Assembly: GCA_003024175.1 (NCBI GenBank)
Contig: MDYQ01000131.1
Coordinates: 1 to 64,000, forward strand
Origin: Planoprotostelium fungivorum
Lineage: Eukaryota > Evosea > Variosea > Cavosteliida > Cavosteliaceae
Direction of reading: 5' to 3'
Length of the DNA: 64,000 nt
Shown: positions 1-10,895 of the stretch, piece after piece
How positions within the stretch are numbered: position 1 is the stretch's first letter
Layout of the letters: each line of letters starts with the position of its first letter
Notes under the pieces: generated by a model
Told to the model about the DNA's origin: nothing
The model's database searches: none
The model's input: only the letters and a program-made list of their open reading frames with translations
Made by a program: the position numbers and the translations under genes

Positions 1-640
1 GCGTCATCGCACGGTAACAAGCGCAAGAGATCGAACTATGCTTCTGCACTTGTTTGCAACATAATGAAGCGGCAACAGTCAAGAGCAGCAACAGATGTCC
101 GATCGATTTCCTCCCATCCGAGGCACAGTTAAACCCCAGGAACCAGTGCTGCCACCTGTGGTAGCATCGCCGGCGAGACAGTGTAAGACTCACTTAGTGA
201 CTGCATCTTCTCTATCGCTCAACACTACAGCCCCACTATACGCCTCGCCTCTACCTCCTGTGACAGCCAGGACCACTGAGAACACACCCGTTGTAGACGT
301 CGTCCATGCAGCACAGGTGCCAAACATGGCTCCTTCTGCCGTCGCTCAGCCTCCTGTCATCTTCACCGAGTGAGCTCACACATGATGCCTCTTCTGAATG
401 TTTCCAGGAGGGAACTCCTGCAGATGAGGCAGGGGGGCAATTTATATTACGTGTTACGTGGCACAGTACGTTCAGAGGACTTGTCTGATGTCGACCGTCA
501 AGAGATGGATAGACTAGTAGCTCTTCTCGAAGCAGACTCGCCGTGAGCCATTCCATTTTTGCCTCTTCTGCAGTCTAACTCCACTCAGTTCTCAGGCGTA
601 AGGCAAAACAAGGACACGACCACAAGTCTTGCAATAAATC
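1..640 (+). repeat. Dispersed repeat, left-end copy, with short spliced coding unit
   Basis: This is one copy of a family also present at 12807-13115 (+) and 63425-64000 (-), with parts at 1434-1876, 4200-4640, 10269-10345 and perhaps 6145-6245. It reads as a short gene. An open frame begins at 95; introns look to lie near 180-230 and 371-408; the last exon ends at 546 with EDLSDVDRQEMDRLVALL and a stop, followed by AATAAA near 632. The right-end copy has the matching tail EDLSDGDRQEINRI, so the frame was under some constraint. I do not recognise the protein. It could be a multicopy host gene or the 3' part of a mobile element. The upstream end lies outside the window. Confidence 0.7.
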
Positions 641-715
641 ACATTCACTCATCTTCTCTGTTTTATACAAAGACTTCTCATACACTATAGTTCCTCGTAC
701 TCGTTTATCGTTCCG

Positions 716-1045
716 TCAAGCGTTGTTTATTTTCCAACACCCGCATCTCGTGATGAACATCGCCTTCAGCCTGAGGTTGTTCTGCTGAAAGAGGATGCGC
801 CATCGCGAATAGTTATATTGAGGGTGAAACCCGCGACTAAGGGCAGTGTGTGACAAAGCAAGATTCCTCTCCTCTGATAGTCCGTAGTTGCAGATCCGTT
901 CGCATCGTTTGTCTCTTCGCTTGAGACATCTACGCAGACTCACATTGTGGATGTCGATGGTGCTATTGATTTAGTTACCAGTGAGACTGAAGAGCATGAG
1001 ATTCTGTATCACTCTGAGTTAGGCTTCAGATGTTTCTACTAGTTC
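716..1045 (+). pseudogene. Coding-like remnant, unidentified
   Basis: Two stretches read like old coding sequence on the plus strand. The first, about 732-850, includes LQPEVVLLKEDAPSRIVIL; the second, about 890-1040, includes THIVDVDGAIDLVTSE. They could be joined by a short intron ending near 890. No full gene can be drawn and I do not recognise the family. Because the stretch follows directly on the repeat copy at 1-640 it may belong to the same element. The rest, up to 1433, holds nothing I can name apart from a small local duplication of CACACACCACTGTCGAT near 1237 and 1409. Confidence 0.3.
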
Positions 1046-1433
1046 TCATAACAGTCTCTGTGGTGGTGGTGTTTACGGTTGCATTTTTCGTGATGATCGT
1101 CGATGCGATGGGTTGGAAAATGAATTCAACCATCTCAATTTCCCGCAGATGATGAGCCTCAATTTCCCATCGTGAAGAAGAGGAGACAGAAGAGGAAGAG
1201 GTAAGACACGGCTGCCGCTTCTACGACCGCGTTATCGCACACACCACTGTCGATCCCCAATGAGGATGTCCGGAATTGACACGAAAGTGCTGGAGGTCGT
1301 GGAAGGGAGTACAGACGACTTAGCCTGAGAAGGTGATGCGTCGATCGAGTAGGATGATAAGTTGATGGTGGAGACGTCTCAGGTATTCCTATGACACGTG
1401 AATCTACGTCACACACACCACTGTCGATTCCTC

Positions 1434-1876
1434 TTACAGGGAATTGGTGCAAAGATTTCTTTTACTGTGGTACGTCGATCGGGGGTCTCTACGGTGATGG
1501 ATCACCATAGAGACACTACATCCGTTGTGGACGTGGTCCATGCAGCACGGGTACCAAACATGGCTCCTTCTGCCGTCACTCAGCCTCCTGTCATCCACAA
1601 CGACGGAGCATAGATACGATGCCTCAGGCGTGAGACGAAACACGGACACGACCACTTTCAATAAATCACATTCGTTCATCTTCTCTGTTCTATACAAAGA
1701 CTTCTCATACAATAGTGTGCTTCATACTCGTTTATCGTTCCGTCCAACTAACAACGAATTGATTCATCCTCAGAAGAGGAGAGACACCAACGCCATTATG
1801 ACTGCAGATCCCATTCCTAGGGTAGATGCAGAGCTGTAGGTCGAAGATCTAACTGTGGTACTCCTTGTGGTAATTA
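1434..1876 (-). repeat. Inverted repeat, left arm, with copy of a gene tail
   Basis: The reverse complement of this stretch is nearly identical by eye to 4200-4640. Read on the minus strand it begins with the last codons of the surface-protein gene at 2430-4307, including STLGMGSAVIM and the stop, then continues through the same 3' flank with the AATAAA-containing element and the motif VVDVVHAA. It is therefore a truncated, inverted copy of the 3' end of the neighbouring gene plus its downstream repeat. It carries no upstream exons, so it is a gene fragment, not a second working gene. Confidence 0.85.
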
Positions 1877-2429
1877 CTATAGTATATCGTTGACTTAGTC
1901 GATCAACAGCAGAGATGGTGCCGGCAGTTTTTCACCCACTTCTTCAGTGAGAGGCGTGAGGTGGATCTGTTCACCATGGCCTGTACCGAGAGTTAAGTGG
2001 TACGTGTAGGTGTTAGACTTGCAGATCTGACGGAGAAGCATCATATCTATCTATCTATTTATTTATTGGATAAAGAGTTTGGGTCCAAAAAGCGGGCCAC
2101 TAACACTGTCGCGTGCAACTCTTTTCTCCGGTCGCCGGTCCGGCGGCCGTTGTAGATGTAATCTCGGGAGAAGCATCATAGGAAACCATCATGTAGACGT
2201 AGAATCCGCGGACAAAGTTCATGGAGCCGACTTAAGGTGGTGATACAATTACATACTACTGAAAGGACTCCACCTCAACTCGCGAGTTTGGCTTTCGCTG
2301 TCAACTTCGCGCGAGCACACGATTTCGCGAGTAGACGCGTTTTCGTCATGTCAGGCGATATTCGCGTCGCTACGTTTTCGTATTGTATATTCATTCATCA
2401 TTACCAAACCCACCTCCTCGATAGAAGAG

Positions 2430-4307
2430 ATGAAGAGCTTCCTCCTCTTGCTTTTGGTCGCGGCCTCTCTGGCTCTCAACACTCCCGTCCAACTTGGCGA
2501 CGACTTCGACCCGCGTCTTCAGTTGTGGAGAGATCCGTGAAGCTGTGGACGGCCAAGAACGTAGCACACGATAAGTTAGACATGAGAGTGCCCGTCAACA
2601 TCACAGAGATATGCTACCTGCAAGACAGAACCCCGAATCTCATCGCAACTGGAACGGCATCCGGTCACATGAGACTGTACGACACGAACGCACAGAGAAA
2701 ACCCATTTTGGACAAGGTCGTCTCTTTCATTTGATCGTCTAGATTCTTTCTGACTATTTATGAATAGGAGATCAGCAAGTTCCAGATGACGAGAATGATC
2801 GGAACGAAGGATGGAAATTCGATCTTCTGTGCCGACACTCGAGGTGCAGATGGAGTTTAGTGGCACTTTCCGCATCATGTCGCAAGGAAAGGTGCTGCAG
2901 AACATAACCGGCGTGACAAATGCCGCCATCTCTGGAGACGCTCAGTGGGTGATTACTCTCAACGAAAGCGGCATCTCTACCTATACCAGAAAGACCTCGG
3001 TCTGGGTCGCTGCGGTGAGAGAACATGCGATCTTTGACCTGTTGGGATTGCCTCAGATTCTGACTCAGACAGCAAACTCTACCACTACCCAGCCAGACCT
3101 CTTTCGGAGAATATGTTAGACTGTTGGTCAACACGGATGCTTCTCGCTTCAGCATCGCAGTATATGGCGGCACTAGCCGCACCTTCTACCTCTACTCTAG
3201 GTCTTCTGGCACGAATGTCTTCAGTTTGTTCTGGACCCTCACTTCAAACATCATGTTGAGCCAAGATCTGAGCACTGCCTTCCAGCTGAACTTCGCTCTG
3301 AAGGGAGTGAACGTCACAAAGCTGGACTGGACCAAAAAACAACTGGTTCCATCGGTGAGACGTCACATCTTCCATCACATCTGAACGACTACATAGGGTT
3401 TCGTCCCCGTCACTGCAAAATTGGCATTCTCTGCCGTCAGTGCAGACGGATCCTCCTTCATTGTGAACGATGAGGTTCTGGCCCGAAACAGGTTTCGCTC
3501 CTTCCATCTCCTCTTCTCACCGTCTTCACAGCTCTCGAGGATGGATTACAAATGACATCGCATCTGATGATGTAGTCACTTACGCCTTCTCCGGTGACAA
3601 TGTTTTCCTCTTCCAGGCCACACCCGGCGGAGTAAGAAGATACTTGCTGACCGACACCACCTCCACTTACCTCCCCTACGACGTGTGAGTGACCGCAATG
3701 CACATCATCTCGTCTGACACATCTCAGAATGACCACCCAAGCTGCTGTATACGTGGCGTCCAACGTGGATACTACTGCTACCTCCCTGGATCCAAGTCGA
3801 AGCCAGACAATTACTCCATCAACATCACTCGTCACGAAGGTAAGAGACACGCGTGATATCCACAGAGGATGACTCTGTGCAGTGGACATCGAATTCGCAA
3901 GCGCCAATACCATGGATTGTTTTGCTGCCGGCTCCAGCCCCATCTATCAAGTCATCGACTCTTACAACAGGATCGCCGCCAACAACACGAACGTCACCAT
4001 TGCCATCTTCGATGACAAGGGAAACGTCAGCCTCATCCAAGTCGGCCTCGTCTCTGCGGCCTCCAAGACCGTCATCATCGATCTGATGAACAATCAGACT
4101 CAAGTCCAAGTGTGGCTGACCAGCGTGTGCCTCAACCCCGCTGCCACGTCGGACGTTCAAGTCCTCTCGTTCAGTCTCCCTGTGGACACAACAACATCTG
4201 CTGATACCACAAAGAGTACCAAGATTAGATCTTCGACCTACAGCTCTGCATCTACCCTAGGAATGGGATCTGCAGTCATAATGACGTTGGTGTCTCTCCT
4301 CTTCTGA
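2430..4307 (+). CDS. Secreted, probably GPI-anchored surface protein, unknown function
   Basis: The start MKSFLLLLLVAASLALNT is a clear signal peptide. The C-terminus, after a Thr/Ser-rich stretch, ends in STLGMGSAVIMTLVSLLF, a typical GPI-attachment signal with no residues after it. Exons after about 2845 join in frame through short introns at roughly 3011-3068, 3357-3402, 3492-3531, 3687-3727 and 3840-3882. The body has several Asn-x-Ser/Thr sites, a Cys-Cys pair near 3745 and beta-rich sequence, but I recognise no family. Between the signal peptide and the body lies a WDR74-like segment (see next entry), so the 5' exon structure is uncertain and the gene may be damaged there. The neighbouring patatin gene has the same signal-peptide plus GPI layout. 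Confidence 0.6.
2512..2845 (+). pseudogene. WDR74/Nsa1-like gene fragment inside the surface-protein locus
   Basis: The frame beginning near 2545 reads LWTAKNVAHDKLDMRVPV, then TGTASGHMRLYDTNAQRKP, and after a 48-50 nt intron near 2720-2768 continues with EISKFQMTRMIGTKDG and CADTRG. This matches the WDR74/Nsa1 beta-propeller, a nucleolar factor for the large ribosomal subunit, over roughly 100 residues with its own intron. It has no start, no other blades and no nucleolar tail. It sits exactly between the signal peptide and the body of a secreted protein, where a ribosome-assembly propeller makes no sense, so I read it as an inserted gene fragment. Identification is by motif memory and not by alignment. 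Confidence 0.55.
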
Positions 4308-4640
4308 GGATGAATCAATTCGTTGTTAGTTGGACGGAACGATAAACGAGTATGAAGCACACTATTGTATGAGAAGTCTTTGTATAGAACAGAGAAGATG
4401 AACGAATGTGATTTATTGAAAGTGGTCGTGTCCGTGTTTCCGTCCGAGGCATCGTATCTATGCTCCGTCGTTGTGGATGACAGGAGGCTGAGTTATGGCA
4501 GAAGGAGCCATGTTTAGCACCCGTGCTGCATGGACCACGTCCACAACGGATGTAGTGTCTCTATGGTGACCCATCACCGTAGAGACACCCAATCGACGTA
4601 CCACAGCAAAATAAATTTTTGCATCAATTCCCTGTCCTGT
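4200..4640 (+). repeat. Inverted repeat, right arm
   Basis: This is the partner of 1434-1876. Its first ~108 bases are the last codons of the surface-protein gene; the rest is its 3' flank, including an inverted piece of the dispersed repeat (ATTTATTGAAAGTGGTCG near 4411) and the motif found at 300-360 on the other strand. The match stops near 4640 at CCCTGTCCTG. With 2.3 kb of unique sequence between them, the two arms could form a large hairpin or mediate inversion of the gene between them. Confidence 0.85.
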
Positions 4641-5068
4641 ATTTACATATTACAGCCAATCTGTATACATATATATGTAGACAGCGAGGTCGGTGCGGAA
4701 CAACGATCGTCACAAGATGTAGGAAAGAAGAGCCGATGTAAAAAGTGCAAAGAGCTCTTCCGTCATCGTTCACCGACGTCAGATGGTTTCGGAGGTGGTG
4801 AGGATCAAGATAGTCATTATTGATCATCGATCGTCATGTGTTGATCACGCGTTCGGAAACTCACGTGAAGGAAGTAATGACAGAAGGAGATCTCTTTGAA
4901 ATGGGTGCAACCACCCCTCCCAAGGTACGGTCCAGTGAAAGCCAGATTCAATAGTACACCACCATCTCGTGATGAAACGTGTAACATAAAGAAACATGAA
5001 TTGCGATCTTCACGTCAACACAACAGAACAATTACGTTCATCTGTTTGGTTCGATGTCTAAAATTTCA
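4641..5068. other. Intergenic stretch
   Basis: No gene is supported. A short plus-strand reading near 4695-4820 contains CKKCKELF followed by an acidic tail, which could be the end of a lost zinc-binding protein, but nothing upstream supports it. A TATATATG tract lies at about 4669. Confidence 0.4.
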
Positions 5069-5641
5069 TTACAAAGGTCTCACACAGACATGGTCCGTCT
5101 GTCTATCTGTTCCAACGTAAAAGTCGTGAGTGCCAACCTTGACGAAGCCAAACTTGTTGTAAAATTTGAGAGCGCGATGATTGTGTTCATACACCCCCAA
5201 CCAGACATTCTTGAATCCCCTCTCCTTTGAATCGTTCAGACTGTGTTGCATGAGTGCAGCTGCTACTCCTCCGCCATGATGTTCTACTCCAATGTAGATC
5301 TTCTGGAGCTCGATGAGACCATCGTAATCGGATAGACACGGCTCTGTGGTCCCCAGCATCATCTGAACGAATCCCAAGACATTTCCATCTCTCGTAGCCA
5401 GGAAGAAGTAGGTCTGTGGCTGTTGAAGGAGCGATGTGATGATGGATGGTGTATAGGTAGAGTCCAGATATTGAGTCATGTCCTCCGCAGAACACGTGTG
5501 GTGGAAGGTTGCGTGATAGACACTGCGTCCGAGCTGAGCTATGGCCTGAGCATCCTCTTCAGTAGGTTTGGCTAGCCGAATCATCGTCGGTGATGTGATA
5601 TTTGGCAGTTGGGAAGGAACGGGCTCAGCTTGGGTCGGCAT
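5069..5641 (-). CDS. GNAT-family N-acetyltransferase
   Basis: A single-exon protein of 190 residues. The core begins at about residue 20 (MIRLAKPTEEDAQAIAQL) and has the acetyl-CoA loop IYIGVEHHGGGVAAALM in motif A, followed by NVWLGVYEHNHRALKFY and FYNKFGF, the classic motif B end of the fold. This layout resembles small-molecule and ribosomal-protein acetyltransferases of the RimI type. GNATs transfer acetyl from acetyl-CoA to a primary amine; the substrate cannot be read from the sequence. The start is the first ATG; the second Met at residue 20 fits the conserved core equally well and may be the true start. Confidence 0.85.
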   Translation of the reverse strand: MPTQAEPVPSQLPNITSPTMIRLAKPTEEDAQAIAQLGRSVYHATFHHTCSAEDMTQYLDSTYTPSIITSLLQQPQTYFFLATRDGNVLGFVQMMLGTTEPCLSDYDGLIELQKIYIGVEHHGGGVAAALMQHSLNDSKERGFKNVWLGVYEHNHRALKFYNKFGFVKVGTHDFYVGTDRQTDHVCVRPL

Positions 5642-6600
5642 GCTACTGATCCGATGATCCGCGATCGCTGTGAGAATGCGAATCTCATTTCAAAACAATA
5701 AAAGTATGACAAATTGATGACCAAACACGAATATCGTCTGTGGATCGTCTTTAGGTTTGAGTCTCCTATAGGTGTGTTGTTTGATTGACGGTATCACCTC
5801 TCCAATTGTAAACTCGCATTTTTGAGGCGGGAAAAATGAAACTCAAAAATATTCCAAAGATCGACGCATGCACGGAGTTGAGTTTAACTCCCCTTGATGG
5901 ACTTGTCCAGTCGTAAGAGGGCTCGGTGGATTGATGTCGCAGGTCTCGATCTGAGTACTCTGATGGGTCAGACTCGTTGTAGATGTGGCAACAACAGTAG
6001 CGATCCATCTTGAAGGTTTCAATCCTTTTGGAAGTGTCTGACCGTAGAACGTCTGTGGTCAGCAGACGAGTTTGTTGTAAAATAGGCCCCGGCGAATAGC
6101 GGGGATGTGGCGTTGAGTGGCATTCATCAAAGATTGGCCAGGTGCCGAACAAGCGTTGTAGACCACCCTCCCAACCCACCACTGCAGCCAGAAATGGCTC
6201 CTTTGACAATCGCTCAGCGTCCTGTTTACCTCAGCGAGTGAGCACAGATATAACCTCTCTCTTTAACGTGGATAGTAGGGACATCCTGTATCTGAAGCAG
6301 GGGCGCCCATTTCGTCAAGTCATCACGAGCTCTATACTACCGCACATCACGTGGAGTTTTCATCGGAGATACTGAATACCCTCTCTGTACGAAACGAAAT
6401 GAGATCTTGTGACGTGGTTGGTCTGAAAGCGTTTGGAACTCGTCGAAATGTGGGTATTTATCTTGGGAGTGCGTCATATCTGACACGTCTCGGAATCGAA
6501 AAGTCAGAGCAATCTCAGACCTCAACAGAAGGAGGACAACATTCTGCTCACGGCAGCTAAACAGCAACACACACGAATACGACTCACGAATAACAACATC
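5642..6600. other. Intergenic, with degenerate repeat fragment
   Basis: No gene is supported. The stretch 6145-6245 (ATGGCTCCTTTGACAATCGC and the following CAGCGAGTGAGCACA) looks like a diverged copy of 327-382 in the left-end repeat, including the donor-like GTGAGC. A minus-strand open frame at 5766-6209 has no recognisable features and overlaps this repeat, so I leave it out. The last 200 bases should hold the promoter of the patatin gene. Confidence 0.4.
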
Positions 6601-7962
6601 ATGAAGACCATCATCCTCTTAACCGCTCTGGCGGCCATCGCAATCGCATTACCCATCTGTGAGAGACATTGCCAAATCGATCGACACGACTGACCATTCG
6701 TTTAGCATCTTACAATGTGGCACCCAACTTCAGCACTCCAGGTGTTGGCTGGGCCTTCTCTGGCGCTGGTGCCAGAATCGCGCAACAGGCCGCATTGGCT
6801 CAAGCTCTCCTCTTTGGAAAGTACCCCAATGGCACCATCATCGTCCCCGCTTATGTCTCTGGAACTTCATCTGGATCTCTGTCTGCCGTCGGTCTCAACG
6901 GATACCTCGAGTGAGTCACTTCTTGTAAGACGCCATCTCATTTCGACAGGTACGTCGCGTCCAATGGAAGCCGCGGATGGTCCCTCTCATCTTGGAACAA
7001 CTTCATCTTTGGTCTGAGAGATTCTTCTGTCTACCGCACCGGCATCCGTGGAGTCGTGGACAGTGCCAAGGGTCTCACCGATGGTTTCCTCTTAGACAAC
7101 ACCCCTCTCATCACAACCCTCACCACTGCCCTCAATCAGCTCGGTACGTCTCCGCATCATCTTTCATATCACCATCTGATACGTGATGCAGGTTACTCGA
7201 CCCTGGGAGACCTCTTCTTGCCCACTTACATCTCCACCGTCGATCAGAGATCCGGTAATGTCGTTCGTTTCCTCTCCACCGACAGAAACGTATCTTCCAT
7301 CCCCCTCATCCAGATCTTGTTGGCATCGACCGCCATTCCAGTCGCCTTCCCCCCCAGAAAGATCCCCGCCCTCACCAACAACACCCTCTTTGTCGATGGC
7401 GGTGTCTCCATCGATTACCTTCCCGTCATCCCTCTTCTGTCTGGTGCTCTGCCCGTGACAACCGTCTACGGTTTCACCCCCAACAAGGACGCCGACACCG
7501 GAAGCAACAACGCCGATCAGTCGAGCATCGAGGACAATGGCATCGTCAGAAACACGTTGAAGGCATTCGAGATTCAAGGAAACAACCTGTTGACGGGAGA
7601 TCTGGCGATTCTGGCCGCTTCGAACGCGAGAGGATACCTCTACTCTGCCGTTCTGAACCAGACCTTCTCCACCCTCAACTTCAACAATGAGCAGGTGACA
7701 CGCTCGCACATCATGTTCTCACATGTTCACACCATGTTCATCATCTGACCGCATGCAGGAGCAGTACAATCTAGTGGCAGCCTGGGCCGCCAACAACAAC
7801 CCCACACCAGTCAGCGACGACAGACTCGCATACACTTTTGGAAGTGTGTCACCTTCTGCCTTCTCCGTGAACAATGGATATGCCGACGCCTCCACCACAG
7901 GAAGCGCAGCCTCCATCACCCTGGGCTTCATGATGATCGCATCGATCGTCCTCCTCCTCTAA
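6601..7962 (+). CDS. Secreted patatin-like phospholipase with GPI-type tail
   Basis: Five exons join cleanly: 6601-6658, 6706-6910, 6950-7143, 7192-7694 and 7759-7962. The protein starts with the signal peptide MKTIILLTALAAIAIALP. The patatin fold shows the nucleophile elbow GTSSGS (Gly-x-Ser-x-Gly) and the catalytic aspartate in the DGG box (LFVDGGVS), the Ser-Asp dyad of lipid acyl hydrolases. Between them is LASTAIPVAFPP, typical of the family. The oxyanion glycine-rich loop at the start (GWAFSGAGAR) is present but atypical. The C-terminus, ASITLGFMMIASIVLLL, with no basic residues after it, fits a GPI signal. I infer an extracellular or cell-surface lipase that might act on membranes of prey or on the cell's own surface lipids. 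Confidence 0.85.
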
Positions 7963-8198
7963 ACATGATGTAATGAACGACGCTACGTATATGATCTCTT
8001 GAGTGTGTGTCGTATGGTGGATCTAGTGTGGAGAGCTCTCGTGTTGATGCCTTATATAATGTTTTCCTCTGACGAACAGAAGTCATCGTTTGTATTTCTC
8101 AAAAAGGTGCGATATTTGCGTTGTAGTTCTGGGTGATGAGATGTTACCATTGTCACAGACACTCTCATATGAGAGTGGCAGACTGATCACATCACTCG

Positions 8199-10139
8199 AT
8201 GAAAAGACCGGTGGCACCCGTCGAGCCTGATCCCGATTCATGTTGTGGAAATGGATGTGCCAGTTGTGTCTGGTGAGTGTGTCTCTGTGATGTCCACCCG
8301 AGATTGACAGAGATGGAGGGACGTGTACTATGATAAACTCGAGAGGTATGAACTGCGTCTCACACAATGGGAAGAAAATGAGGCGGCTGGTAGTGCTGAA
8401 CAGAAGGAACCCATAAGAGTGACAATTTGCTGTAGTGTCCTCCATCTGATTCGAAAAGTTGATCACCAGCGTGGACGATCATCAATCATCACACAATGAG
8501 CCAAAGAAGGTGAGGAGAACCATGTCCGAGATGGTTGACGAGCCACGCATGCAGATCGGACGATACATATCAGATTGGGTAAACTCTAAGTACTTTTCTC
8601 ACTATCCACTGCAACCCATTCGTGATGCACGAGTGCATTTCAGTCGCATCATGTATCAAAAGGTTCGTAGATTACACGAATCACGAGTTCATCCGCAACA
8701 GAAAGAAAAGAACGAAGCCGAGAGGTGCGTCATGGAGGTCACATTCGATGTCGATGGTCGATTTGACGTGAAACCGTGGGACACCGTTCACGTCTTATCA
8801 CCCAACCGATTCGATCACGTGACACGATTGATCGAGAGACTCAAGTTGGCACCTCAAATGAGGTGAAGCTGATGAAAAGTCGAGTCATTTACATCCAAAA
8901 GACTCAGCATCTTGGATGAAGGATCTGCTAAGCCATGTCCTCACATTCCACCGGGCAGCACGATCGAACAGATATTCTCCGTCTACTCAGACGTGGAGAG
9001 GTGAGGAAACATGTGATGTGTGATGATGCGATGACCGAGATGATTCCAGCGTCATTTCGAAGGAATTCTTATCTGTGTTATCGATTTATTGTTCGGATTC
9101 AAGTGATGAGACGTGGTTGAGAGATGCAGCTGAAGCCCGTTACGAAAGTTGGGTGGGTCCACCACGATCATCACATCACATCTCATCCCCGAACAGATCG
9201 TGCAAAAGAGAAGAACTTTATTTCACGTCTTATCTCTGTGTCCCTCTTGTACTCCACCTCTATCTCAGGTATTCACCGATGACATTCCAAAGACATCACG
9301 ATGAACGCCATCAGATCTTGTGGCATCTTCCCGCCAAGAGGGGCAGACAATATTCCATCTGCTCTCATTCTAACACGAGCGATACGACGCGTCTGACTGT
9401 GTGTCTCAGCTTAAGGAGGACCAGCGTCACCATCGGTGTCGATGAGGAACATCTCAGCTCGGTGTCGGATTACGTGTACGATGTTGTGACGTCAGGGGGT
9501 GAAACCATGAGATTGACATCGACTTATTCTGAAACGAGAAGGTGAAGGAGAGCCGGCTGTGTTGTACCACGTTCCGTCAGAGATGGGATGTGACGTCCAT
9601 CGGACGATGATCATGATCTGCACGGGGACGGGAGTCGCTCCCATGATGTCTGTGTTACGAGAGAGAGACGAGTTACTATCGAGTCATCCGACGAGTACAT
9701 TCAAATGGATAGATGGATCACGTCTGATGAGTGCAGATCATTTTGGAAAAATCTTCTTTTATTACGGATGCAGGAGGGCAGACGAATGTCTATACCGAGA
9801 GGAGATAGAAGACTATCACAATAGAGGTATCATAGAGAGAGTACGTACGGCCGTGTCTAGACCCGAAGGAGGAAGAGGTCGTCGCGTTCAAGATCTGATG
9901 AGAGAAGATGCAGCCTCCATCTGTCGATGCATGATGCAAGATGACGCGGTCGTGTATCTCTGTGGGTGAGTCACAGCGAACGAGAATACAGTTGACCATT
10001 CGAAAGGAGTGAAGAGGCATGTAGGGAGGTAGAAGAAGTTTTGAAACAGTTAAATCCTATTCCAGAAGAAGCAGAGGAGCTGATAAAATCGTGGAAGAGG
10101 GAGAGGAGGATCGTGACAGAGCTTTGGAATAAAACTTGA
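8199..10139 (+). CDS. Oxidored-like domain fused to FAD/NAD(P)H reductase
   Basis: The protein starts MKRPVAPVEPDPDSCCGNGC; the CCGNGCASCVW motif split by the intron at 8273-8318 and then YYDKLERYEL define the Oxidored-like N-terminal domain. After an intron at 8419-8458 the chain enters a flavin reductase of cytochrome-P450-reductase type: a connecting beta domain (WDTVHVLSPN), the FAD motif RQYSICS, the pyridine-nucleotide motif CTGTGVAPM, FFYYGCR and VVYLCG. Further introns lie at 8863-8901, 9001-9049, 9153-9196, 9269-9314, 9499-9541 and 9966-10006, all in phase. There is no flavodoxin (FMN) domain, so it should act as a single-flavin electron carrier to an unknown partner. The C-terminus is WNKT. 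Confidence 0.8.
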
Positions 10140-10268
10140 AGTATCGTCAAAGCTAAAACATTGAGATGAATGGGCAGGGGTCCAAATGAAGAAGAAGGAT
10201 CCCAAACAGGGTGCAAAGGCGATGTTCGCCACGAGATGCATATTTCAGAAACTAAACTACCCACGACA

Positions 10269-10345
10269 GGAACGATAAACGAGTTTATGGAACTATTTTG
10301 TATGAGAAGTCTTTGTTTAGAACAGAGAAGATGAATGAATCTGGG
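10269..10345 (-). repeat. Fragment of dispersed repeat 3' flank
   Basis: AACGATAAACGAG, TATGAGAAGTCTTTG and AACAGAGAAGATGAATGAAT match the reverse complement of 650-716 and of 1680-1745 and align with 4341-4400. Only this 3' flank part is present. Confidence 0.75.
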
Positions 10346-10449
10346 TAGAGTCGAAAGCCAGAGCGATGAGGATGAAGATGAACGCGATCTCGTGCACGCG
10401 AGTGTCTCTGCAAATTCTCCACGACTCACCTTCCCAATGAGTACCACCT

Positions 10450-10895
10450 GCCTGTTACCCCTTCCATCTGATGGGTGGTATCATCTCGTTGTGCGTATTC
10501 GCGTCGATCTATCTCATCGTCCGTTCGCGATGATATGACAATCAGTCTCACTGTTGGCTTCTGTCTCGATTGAACTGAATGTGGACCGGTTTGTGTGACT
10601 CGTTACACCGAGCGTGTAGTCCTTCACCGTCGATGACTTCTACGATGAGGCCGTGAGATGTCGATGGCTCATCCCACGTGTGAGAGATGGCGTGGTATGG
10701 ATCGATCCTCTCTATGACCCTTTGGTAGACGACGAGAGACATCGGGGTCATATTCTCTATGCGGTAGGGTGGGAACTCCTTCGATTCTGGATGAACCACT
10801 ACAAAGAAGATGGCTCGCTCGAATTGCAGCTGGATAATGAAGAAGAATTCATACCAAGGACATGTGTCAGTCAGCAAAAGGCTCGATGGTCAATC
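10450..10895 (-). pseudogene. VPS13 fragment (SHR-BD/adaptor-binding region)
   Basis: The minus strand from about 10880 reads VHPESKEFPPYRIENMTPM, VVYQRVIERIDPYHAIS and HTWDEPSTSHGLIVEV, the hallmark of the VPS13 adaptor-binding (SHR-BD) region, where PYRIEN and WDEP recur in every repeat. VPS13 is a very large lipid-transfer protein at membrane contact sites. Only about 100 residues are present, with a stop soon after and no neighbouring VPS13 exons, so this is a fragment and not a gene. A further stretch to about 10450 ends in GRWYSLG before a GTGAGT donor and may be the next exon. Confidence 0.6.

Noticed and set aside
5766-6209. Minus-strand open frame of 147 residues
   Set aside because: No recognisable domain or signal, and it overlaps a degenerate repeat fragment.
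8083-8466. Minus-strand open frame of 127 residues
   Set aside because: The plus strand here encodes the start and the CCGNGC motif of the oxidoreductase.
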